From positions 186,001 to 250,000 of the forward strand of contig NZ_FOYY01000004.1 in assembly GCF_900112445.1 (NCBI RefSeq): a stretch of 64,000 nucleotides of DNA. Reading direction: 5' to 3'. The stretch is from Thiomicrospira sp. ALE5 (lineage in GTDB: Bacteria > Pseudomonadota > Gammaproteobacteria > Thiomicrospirales > Thiomicrospiraceae). Below the pieces are notes generated by a model. The model was not told the origin of the DNA. It saw only the letters and a program-made list of their open reading frames with translations, and did no database searches. Positions 57,906-64,000 of this stretch are shown one piece after another (position 1 is the stretch's first letter; each line of letters begins with the position of its first letter). The translations under genes were made by a program, and so were the position numbers.

Positions 57906-58157
57906 ATGCAGGTTTCACTCGATATCAGTCTCTACCCCCTTAAAGCTGACTATGCTCAAGCTATCCTGACCTTTATCAGCCAGCTCGAAGCCGAACCCTG
58001 CATTAAAGTGGTACGCAACACCCTCAGCACCCAAGTCTTTGGTGACTTCCATCAGATTATGCAACTGATGACCAAAGAAATCGCCCAGGTATTTAGTGAA
58101 CAACCTGAATCGGTATTTGTATTAAAATTAGTCGGACAAAATCGTGCGCCCGCATAA
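57906..58157 (+). CDS. thiamine-binding (YkoF/DUF77-type) protein
   Basis: 83 residues. The start MQVSLDISLYPL and the ferredoxin-like fold (FISQLEAEPCIKVVRNTLSTQVFGDFHQIMQLMTKEIAQVF) resemble MTH1187/YkoF thiamine-binding proteins. It lies between a TPP-regulated receptor and a PnuC-type carrier, which supports the call. It may buffer thiamine in the cytoplasm. Confidence 0.8.
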   Translation: MQVSLDISLYPLKADYAQAILTFISQLEAEPCIKVVRNTLSTQVFGDFHQIMQLMTKEIAQVFSEQPESVFVLKLVGQNRAPA

Positions 58158-58220
58158 ATCTTAATTAATCTGATATGATTCTTATCTGACTAAACGCTAA
58201 CAATACAAAGGACAGCCATT

Positions 58221-58871
58221 ATGGACGGACAATTGGCCGAACTGTTTAACCTACAACTACAGCATTTTTCAATTTGGGAAGCCATCGCGGTGGCGCTAGG
58301 TTTAGCCTATGTACTGATGGCCGCCAAGGAAATTGTTTGGGCTTGGCCAGCGGCCTTTGTCAGTACCGCTATCTATATGATTATATTTTGGGAAGGCAAC
58401 TTGCCGATGCAGTCGGCGCTTAATCTCTTCTATATGGGTATGGCCGCCTATGGTTGGTGGTTGTGGCAGGTACAGCCCAGTCGTGAAGCCGCCGCAAATA
58501 ATACCGATGTGCAGCCACTGGCTATTCATACCTGGGGCATGGGACGTCATGCCTTGTGGATTGGTTTGGGCATCCTACTGACCTTCAGTTTTGGTGGCCT
58601 ACTCACGCTTTTTGAAGCCAGCCAAATGCCTTATTTGGATGCGGGCGTCATGGTCTTTTCGATGATGACCACCTTTTTAATGGCTCGCAAGGTTTTGGAA
58701 AGCTGGTTTTATTGGATTGTGATTAACACCTTCGCAGTCGCACTCTATTGGCAAACCGGTTACCCACTTACCGCAATGATGTTTGTTGCCTATATGGGCT
58801 TAGCTTGGTACGGCATGATTAAATGGCAGTTGCGCTTTCGAGCACAAACGAACACCGCAACAGCCGCTTAA
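58221..58871 (+). CDS. pnuT: PnuC-family transporter, likely thiamine carrier PnuT
   Basis: 216 residues, seven or so helices. PnuC family wording: EAIAVALGLAYVLMAAKEIVWAWPAAFVSTAIYMIIFWEG, NLFYMGMAAYGWWLW (the conserved Y-GWW motif), VFSMMTTFLMARKVLESWFYWI. Next to a TPP riboswitch locus such proteins carry thiamine (PnuT) and not nicotinamide riboside (PnuC). AAAGGA before the ATG. Confidence 0.85.
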   Translation: MDGQLAELFNLQLQHFSIWEAIAVALGLAYVLMAAKEIVWAWPAAFVSTAIYMIIFWEGNLPMQSALNLFYMGMAAYGWWLWQVQPSREAAANNTDVQPLAIHTWGMGRHALWIGLGILLTFSFGGLLTLFEASQMPYLDAGVMVFSMMTTFLMARKVLESWFYWIVINTFAVALYWQTGYPLTAMMFVAYMGLAWYGMIKWQLRFRAQTNTATAA

Positions 58872-58881
58872 GTTAGTATTG

Positions 58882-59892
58882 TTAGCACTGAAATAACCGG
58901 GGCGCGTTTAACCAGGCCTGCAAGTCTGTCGCACCCTGCCAGTTCATCGCAAACAACAACAATCTATAAGCATCACGCCAAGCATTAAGCTGGACTTGAT
59001 CCACATTTAAATCCCGCACCCAGCAGGATATGTCAGCCGCAGACTGTTCTGCTAATAGGTATTCCAGCATCACCCAATTAAGCGTATCGGGTGCCCAAAT
59101 CCAGGCATCCAAATCAATAATGGTGTCCGGCAGGCCCTGTTGCCAAGTTAACTGATCCCAGCGCCAATCCAACATGAGTGGCACGCAGGCTGTTTCCGGA
59201 TAATCAACCGCTTTGACTAACGCAGCTGTGACTAAATGAACCGGCAAGTTGGTGGCCTCTAAACAGTTTTTCAAACGCCCATACCACTGTTCGATGGCAA
59301 ATAAAGGATCCACCAAGCTACCAAACTGACTTCTTGTTAAGCCTTGCATAGCTTGGTAATGCGCGCGTAGTTTGGCTAATGTCTGCTTAGATAAATTTTC
59401 AGGTGCTCCTTCATTGGCTAGCGCAGGCGTGAGCAGATAAAGCCTTGCGGTTGATGAAGCGATTGGACGAGTAACTGGGCTAACATCTAGCGGCTCGATC
59501 CAATGCAATGGCGTTAGGCTAGCAAGCTGTGACCAGATCGACTTGGACGAGGCCGTGGTTTGATAATTAGTTTGATAATTAGTGTGCGGTTCGAGCGCTA
59601 ACCAGGCCTGGCTGATCCGCCAAAAAATCTGATGTTTAACCTGCTTTTTAGGCCATTTTAAATAGTACGCGGCATGGGCGGTTTGTAAATAGAGCAATTG
59701 GTGACTGGCATCGGGGTAGGCAGAGATTAGCCAAGATACCTGCTCAATGGGTTCAGCAATGGCAGGATGAGGAAGAGGAAACGCCAACGCTTTAGCCAAT
59801 TTTGACCAACGCGCTGACGATAACGGGATTAATGTCCTTTGCGAGACGGATCCCAATCTTTTAGTACATATTCTGTGCCGCAATAAGGACAC
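58882..59892 (-). CDS. unrecognised protein, possible kinase-like (APH) fold
   Basis: 336 residues if the ATG at 59892 is used. A segment LPDTIIDLDAWIWAPDTLNWVMLEYLL resembles the DxD / DFD part of aminoglycoside or choline kinases, but the catalytic HGD-type loop is not visible. It could be a thiamine kinase-like protein, given its thiamine neighbours; this is only an inference. The start overlaps the zinc-finger gene at 59829 by 64 bases, so a later non-ATG start may be true. NYQTNYQT (59562-59585) is a 12-base tandem duplication. Confidence 0.5.
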   Translation of the reverse strand: MSLLRHRICTKRLGSVSQRTLIPLSSARWSKLAKALAFPLPHPAIAEPIEQVSWLISAYPDASHQLLYLQTAHAAYYLKWPKKQVKHQIFWRISQAWLALEPHTNYQTNYQTTASSKSIWSQLASLTPLHWIEPLDVSPVTRPIASSTARLYLLTPALANEGAPENLSKQTLAKLRAHYQAMQGLTRSQFGSLVDPLFAIEQWYGRLKNCLEATNLPVHLVTAALVKAVDYPETACVPLMLDWRWDQLTWQQGLPDTIIDLDAWIWAPDTLNWVMLEYLLAEQSAADISCWVRDLNVDQVQLNAWRDAYRLLLFAMNWQGATDLQAWLNAPRLFQC

Positions 59893-60035
59893 TTAGCAAA
59901 ACCGGTTTCTTCAATCGGCAAGAAAACTTTCGGGTGTGCATCCCAAGCTGTTTCACCGGGCATTGGGCAATATAGTGGCAAATCGTCATAGGTCACTTCA
60001 ACTTGACGTTGCGCACAAGACTGTTGCTGACTCAT
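59829..60035 (-). CDS. zinc-finger (CHCC) domain protein
   Basis: 68 residues. Cys in LPLYCPMPGETAWDAHPKVFLPIEETGFAKCPYCGTEY is the zf-CHCC pattern (C, H, C, C). Found in complex I and other small bacterial proteins. It follows ilvE by 17 bases on the same strand. Confidence 0.85.
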   Translation of the reverse strand: MSQQQSCAQRQVEVTYDDLPLYCPMPGETAWDAHPKVFLPIEETGFAKCPYCGTEYVLKDWDPSRKGH

Positions 60036-60052
60036 AGTTTCTCCCTTCAGAA

Positions 60053-60982
60053 TTAATTGGCAACGCGGCTTAACCAGGCCTGGTGTGCCGGTGAGCGACC
60101 ATGCACCACATCGAAATAAAGCGCTTGAATTTTTTCGGTTATCGGTCCACGCGTACCACTGCCAATTGGACGGTTGTCAAGTTCACGAATCGGCGTAACT
60201 TCCGCAGCCGTACCGGTGAAGAAAGCTTCATCAGCGATATAGACTTCATCACGTGTAATGCGTCTTTCGATCACGTCGTAACCCAATTCCTTGGCGAGTT
60301 GGAACACGGTTTTACGGGTAATACCATCGAGCGCGGCCGATAAATCTGGCGTATAAATCACGCCATCCTTAATCATAAAGAAGTTTTCACCACTGCCTTC
60401 AGCGACAAAGCCTTGTGGGTCTAACAATAATGCTTCATCACAACCATGAGATACCGCTTCTTGCAAAGCAAGCATAGAATTCATGTAGGCACCATTGGCC
60501 TTGGCTTTGGTCATGGTAATGTTAGGATGATGACGGGTGTATGAAGAGGTTGCTACTTTAATACCCTTGGTCAAATTTTCTTCACCCATATAGGCGCCCC
60601 ACTCCCAAGCCGCGATGATCACGTGGGTTTTAAGGTTATCAGCACGTAACCCCATACCTTCTGAACCGTAATAAACCATCGGACGAATATAGGCTGATTT
60701 TAAACCGTTTTCTCGCACCGCTGCACGCTGTGCTTCATTTAGGGTGTCCTTGTCAAATGGCATAGCCATATTCATAATTTTGGCCGAATTGAACAAACGA
60801 TCAGTATGGGCTTCTAAACGAAAAATTGCCGTACCACCTTTGGCATCATAGGCACGCACCCCTTCAAATACGCCCATGCCATAGTGCAATGTATGGGTAA
60901 GTACATGGGTATTGGCTTCACGCCAAGGGACCATTTTGCCATCCTTCCAGATGAGGCCATCACGATCAGACATGGTTCGCAT
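60053..60982 (-). CDS. ilvE: branched-chain amino acid aminotransferase
   Basis: PLP enzyme, final step in Val, Leu and Ile synthesis. 309 residues. LIWKDGKMVPWREANTHVLTHTLHYGMGVFEGVRAY is the class IV start; PLP Lys is in MTKAKANGAYMNSMLALQEA; EGSGENFFMIKDGVIYTP and GITRKTVFQLAKELGYDVIER follow. AGGAG lies 9 bases before the ATG at 60982. A 12-bp palindrome at 60073 encodes QAWLSRV. Confidence 0.95.
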   Translation of the reverse strand: MRTMSDRDGLIWKDGKMVPWREANTHVLTHTLHYGMGVFEGVRAYDAKGGTAIFRLEAHTDRLFNSAKIMNMAMPFDKDTLNEAQRAAVRENGLKSAYIRPMVYYGSEGMGLRADNLKTHVIIAAWEWGAYMGEENLTKGIKVATSSYTRHHPNITMTKAKANGAYMNSMLALQEAVSHGCDEALLLDPQGFVAEGSGENFFMIKDGVIYTPDLSAALDGITRKTVFQLAKELGYDVIERRITRDEVYIADEAFFTGTAAEVTPIRELDNRPIGSGTRGPITEKIQALYFDVVHGRSPAHQAWLSRVAN

Positions 60983-61103
60983 GCAACTAGGCTCCTACTT
61001 GTTCATTCAATTCGTTAGTAAAAAAGAAATTTATTCTAGCGCAAGCTGCCTGCAAATCCTAGCTTCGCTCAACAACTTATTTTATGCTAATATAGTCAAA
61101 TAC

Positions 61104-61131
61104 TTGAATTTTGGCGTATTTCGGCTAAAAT
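61104..61131 (+). promoter_or_regulatory. sigma-70 promoter of argD-argF
   Basis: TTGAAT at 61104, a spacer of 16 bases, and TAAAAT. It points at a leader of about 65 bases before argD. Confidence 0.6.
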
Positions 61132-61150
61132 CATTTACAGGATTATAGTA

Positions 61151-61181
61151 AAAGAGCAATCCCCTGCGGTTGCTCTTTTTT
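61151..61181 (+). terminator. hairpin with T run in the argD leader
   Basis: AAAGAGCAA pairs with TTGCTCTTT around TCCCCTGCGG, followed by Ts. It lies after the promoter and 24 bases before argD, so it would block the operon unless regulated. An attenuator is a possibility. Confidence 0.65.
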
Positions 61182-61204
61182 GTTTTTACCACTGAGGGTT
61201 TAGC

Positions 61205-62377
61205 ATGAGCAGCTTAATGAATACCTATGGTCGTTTACCGGTTACTTTCCAATATGGCGAAGGCGCGCTGCTATTTGATGACCAGGATCAGGCCTATTTA
61301 GATGCCGTAAGTGGCATTGCTGTTTGTAGCCTAGGTCATTCACATCCCGCCATATCGCAAGCACTCTGTGAACAAAGTAAAACCCTGATCCACACATCTA
61401 ACCTTTATCACGTAGCCAAACAACAGCAGCTAGGCGACAAGCTTGTTGCCATTAGTGGTATGGATAAGGTCTTTTTTGGCAACTCTGGTGCCGAAGCCAA
61501 TGAAGCGGCTATCAAAATAGCGCGCAAATTTGGTCATAGTAAAGACATTAGCCAAGCACAAATTATTGTGATGGAAAACAGTTTCCATGGCCGTACCATG
61601 GCGACCCTAAGTGCAACGGGCAATTCAAAAGTACATGATGGCTTTTATCCACTGGTAGAAGGCTTTGTTCGAGTGCCGTTTGACAATGTTAATGCCGTTG
61701 AGCAAGCGATTGCGGCACACCCCAATGTGGTCGCTATTTTGGTTGAACCCGTCCAAGGTGAGGGTGGCGTTCATGTACCCAAGACTGGCTATCTTAAGGC
61801 TTTGCGCGCGCTGTGTGACCAACATGATTTACTGTTGATGATCGATGAAATTCAAGCGGGAATGGGCCGCACCGGTAAATGGTTTGCCTTCCAACATGAA
61901 GGCATCTTACCTGACGTGCTGAGTTTAGCTAAGGCACTCGGCAATGGCGTTCCTATTGGCGCAAGCTTAGCTCGTGGCAAAGCAGCTGAGATTCTTGAAC
62001 CGGGTAATCACGGTACAACCTTTGGCGGTAATCCACTTGCTTGTGCAGCTGGCCTGGCCGTAATAGAGACGCTTGAATATCACAACTATATTGATTTAGT
62101 CGCTAAACAAGGCGCTGAATTATTAGCGGCGTTTAAAACTGCATTAGCTGACACCTCTGGCGTAGTCGATATCCGCGGCAAAGGCTATATGATCGGTATT
62201 CAACTCGATCGACCTTGTGGCGATCTGGTAAAAATGGCACTTGCCGAAAAACTACTCATTAATGTCACACGCGGTGACACCGTGCGTTTGCTACCCACTT
62301 TTGTGATGACGCATTCGCAATCCGAACAACTGGTAAATGGCCTAACCAAACTCATCAAGGCTTTTCTAACTCAATAA
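61205..62377 (+). CDS. argD: acetylornithine aminotransferase
   Basis: Arginine pathway, also succinyldiaminopimelate step in some bacteria. 390 residues, PLP class III. FGNSGAEANEAAIKIARKFGH, ENSFHGRTMATLSATG, the Asp in LMIDEIQAGMGRTGK and PLP Lys in LSLAKALGNGVPIGA. GAGGG before the ATG. argF starts 6 bases after its stop. Confidence 0.95.
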   Translation: MSSLMNTYGRLPVTFQYGEGALLFDDQDQAYLDAVSGIAVCSLGHSHPAISQALCEQSKTLIHTSNLYHVAKQQQLGDKLVAISGMDKVFFGNSGAEANEAAIKIARKFGHSKDISQAQIIVMENSFHGRTMATLSATGNSKVHDGFYPLVEGFVRVPFDNVNAVEQAIAAHPNVVAILVEPVQGEGGVHVPKTGYLKALRALCDQHDLLLMIDEIQAGMGRTGKWFAFQHEGILPDVLSLAKALGNGVPIGASLARGKAAEILEPGNHGTTFGGNPLACAAGLAVIETLEYHNYIDLVAKQGAELLAAFKTALADTSGVVDIRGKGYMIGIQLDRPCGDLVKMALAEKLLINVTRGDTVRLLPTFVMTHSQSEQLVNGLTKLIKAFLTQ

Positions 62378-62383
62378 TTATTT

Positions 62384-63301
62384 ATGACTATTCAACATTT
62401 CCTAACGCTGCAAAGTTTCAATGCCGAACAACTTCATGCTTTACTTTTGCGTGGCATTGAACTCAAAGCCATGCAACACGCAGGCGAAATTCATGAGCCG
62501 CTAAAAAATAAAACCCTAGCGATGATTTTTGAAAAAGCTTCGACTCGCACACGTATCTCGTTTGAAATTGGGATGACGCAGCTCGGTGGCCACGCGTTAT
62601 TTCTGTCTCCGCGCGATACCCAACTCGGTCGTGGTGAGCCAATTGAAGACAGTGCGCGAGTCATTTCCAGTATGGTCGATGGCATTATGGTTAGAACCTT
62701 TGAGCATAGCATTGTCGAAACCATGGCGGAGTTTTCATCGGTACCGGTTATTAATGCTCTTACCGATGATTTCCATCCTTGTCAACTGCTGGCTGACATG
62801 CAAACCTATTATGAAGCACGCGGCTCCATCCAAGGTAAAACCGTGGTATGGATTGGTGATGGTAATAATATGTGCCAGTCTTATATCAATGCCGCACAAC
62901 TTTATGACTTTAAATTACGTGTTGCCTGCCCAAAAGGTTTTGAACCCCGTGCTGATTTATTAGCGATGGCAAAAGATCGCGTTGAAATTATTCGTGACCC
63001 AATGGATGCCGCAGAAAATGCCGATTTGATTGTGACGGATGTTTGGGCAAGCATGGGGCAGGAAGATGAACAGCGTTTAAGAAAACAAGCGCTATCCCGC
63101 TACCGCGTAACCCAAGCCATAATGGACCGTGCAGATAAGGATGCACTCTTTATGCACTGCTTGCCGGCACATCGCGGCGAAGAAGTGACCGCAGAAGTGA
63201 TTGATGGACAGCAGAGTATCGTTTGGCAAGAGGCAGAAAATCGCCTACACGCCCAAAAAGCCCTGCTTGAAACCTTGATGGCAAACCCCAAAACCCATTA
63301 G
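62384..63301 (+). CDS. argF: ornithine carbamoyltransferase
   Basis: Carbamoyl phosphate plus ornithine to citrulline. 305 residues. STRTRISFE holds the carbamoyl phosphate site, [11 protein letters not shown] and [16 protein letters not shown] the middle, and [12 protein letters not shown] the ornithine Cys loop. Translationally coupled to argD. Confidence 0.96.
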   Translation: MTIQHFLTLQSFNAEQLHALLLRGIELKAMQHAGEIHEPLKNKTLAMIFEKASTRTRISFEIGMTQLGGHALFLSPRDTQLGRGEPIEDSARVISSMVDGIMVRTFEHSIVETMAEFSSVPVINALTDDFHPCQLLADMQTYYEARGSIQGKTVVWIGDGNNMCQSYINAAQLYDFKLRVACPKGFEPRADLLAMAKDRVEIIRDPMDAAENADLIVTDVWASMGQEDEQRLRKQALSRYRVTQAIMDRADKDALFMHCLPAHRGEEVTAEVIDGQQSIVWQEAENRLHAQKALLETLMANPKTH

Positions 63302-63313
63302 GGCTATCTAGGC

Positions 63314-63916
63314 TTATTCTTCAATAGTTTTGCGGCCACTAAATGCAAATGATAGGGTCGCACTATCCACATACTCTAACTCGCCGCCCATTGGTAACCC
63401 CTGAGCTAATCGACTTACCGCGACACCTTGCTGTGCCGCAAGCTGTGCTATATAGTCCGCTGTGGTGCGGCCTTCCAAGGTAGGGTTCGTCGCCAATATG
63501 AGCTCGGTGACCTCGCCTTCTGCTAATCGCGCGGTTAATTGTTCTAAGCCTAATTCTTTGGGGCCAATACCATCAATGGGTGATAAATGCCCCATTAATA
63601 CAAAGTACAAACCCTGGTAAACCCCGGTTTGTTCAATTGACATCAGGTCACTAGGCGACTCCACAACACACAATTGGTGACGTTGTCGCCGCGCTGAACG
63701 ACACAAGTGGCAAATAGGTTCCTCAGTGAGAGTTCGACAGGACTGGCAACGCCCTACTTTTTCACGCGCTTGATGCAAACTTTGCTCCAATTGTCGCGCC
63801 GCATCGGGATTGCGTTCAAGCAGGTGTAATGCCATACGCTGCGCTGATTTGGGACCCACACCCGGCAGGGCACGTAGGCTATCAATTAAATTTTGGATCA
63901 AGGGTGAATAGTGCAT
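63314..63916 (-). CDS. recR: recombination mediator RecR
   Basis: 200 residues. N-terminal helix-hairpin-helix (LPGVGPKSAQRMALHLL), C4 zinc finger (CQSCRTLTEEPICHLC), Toprim domain (LCVVESPSDLMSIEQTGVYQGLYFVL; NPTLEGRTTADYIA) and C-terminal Walker-like part. It loads RecA with RecFO at gaps. It follows the ybaB gene on the minus strand, the usual order. Confidence 0.95.
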   Translation of the reverse strand: MHYSPLIQNLIDSLRALPGVGPKSAQRMALHLLERNPDAARQLEQSLHQAREKVGRCQSCRTLTEEPICHLCRSARRQRHQLCVVESPSDLMSIEQTGVYQGLYFVLMGHLSPIDGIGPKELGLEQLTARLAEGEVTELILATNPTLEGRTTADYIAQLAAQQGVAVSRLAQGLPMGGELEYVDSATLSFAFSGRKTIEE

Positions 63917-63936
63917 GGCTCAATCACTTAACCTGC

Positions 63937-64000
63937 TTAAAACGGAAACTTCATACCGCCTGGCAAATTCATGCCCTGGGTTAGCCCACCCATTTTTTCC
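63937..64000 (-). CDS. YbaB/EbfC nucleoid-associated protein, C-terminal end only
   Basis: The last 20 codons, ending KMGGLTQGMNLPGGMKFPF-stop, match the typical YbaB/EbfC tail. The gene precedes recR by 20 bases. The rest is outside the window. Confidence 0.8.
   Translation of the reverse strand, partial: EKMGGLTQGMNLPGGMKFPF

Overview
The window looks like a chromosomal segment from a Gram-negative gammaproteobacterium of the Thiomicrospira / Hydrogenovibrio / Thiomicrorhabdus type (sulfur-oxidising autotrophs). This is an inference from a SoxH-like metallo-hydrolase, periplasmic TlpA-thioredoxin plus rhodanese, a flagellar block, an ACR3 arsenite pump, moderate GC content and many short overlapping gene pairs. 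No rRNA, tRNA, insertion sequence, prophage or CRISPR array was seen.

Layout. 1-30.6 kb is mostly housekeeping: guaA (cut by the left edge)-guaB; serB; SoxH-like hydrolase; a Fur-box-led exbB-exbD-tonB energiser; trpS; ppnP; gloA; an MFS carrier; aroC; an alpha-carbonic-anhydrase-like protein lacking all three zinc ligands; prmB-mog; lon (interrupted by one in-frame TGA); rpiA; tlpA-rhodanese-hemL; the flagellar/chemotaxis block flgT-cheV / flgA-flgM-flgN-PilZ with a sigma-28 promoter before flgM; cysQ-nudE; a YrfG-like nucleotidase; a thioredoxin; and uup. 30.6-52.2 kb is accessory: a PIN toxin pair, a PhnD-like lipoprotein, a porin, an atypical metallo-hydrolase, a sensor kinase and a frameshifted sigma-54 regulator, acr3, hipBA, modE-modABC, two orphan HTH regulators, a soluble two-PAS chemoreceptor, two VapBC-type pairs, a RES/Xre pair, and a copper-resistance locus whose genes have mostly lost their middles. 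52.2-64 kb contains a GGDEF response regulator, DUF4197 and DUF302 proteins, a TPP-riboswitch-controlled thiamine uptake locus (TonB receptor, thiamine-binding protein, PnuC/PnuT carrier), ilvE, argD-argF, recR and the end of the ybaB/ebfC gene.

Working together: ExbBD-TonB could energise the TPP-controlled outer-membrane receptor, with PnuT moving thiamine inward. ModE sits ahead of the molybdate ABC transporter with a visible promoter and candidate operator. The porin, hydrolase and kinase/sigma-54 pair are adjacent and may form one response unit.

The most striking unexplained structure is a short palindrome, CAGGCCTG, usually extended to ACCAGGCCTGGT. I counted 30 copies of the 8-mer and 10 of the 12-mer by eye, scattered through genes and gaps on no fixed phase, where about one 8-mer would be expected by chance. 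It behaves like a highly iterated palindrome or uptake-type signal. Other leads are the zinc-less carbonic anhydrase homologue, the collapsed cop locus, and single lesions in lon and in the sigma-54 regulator.
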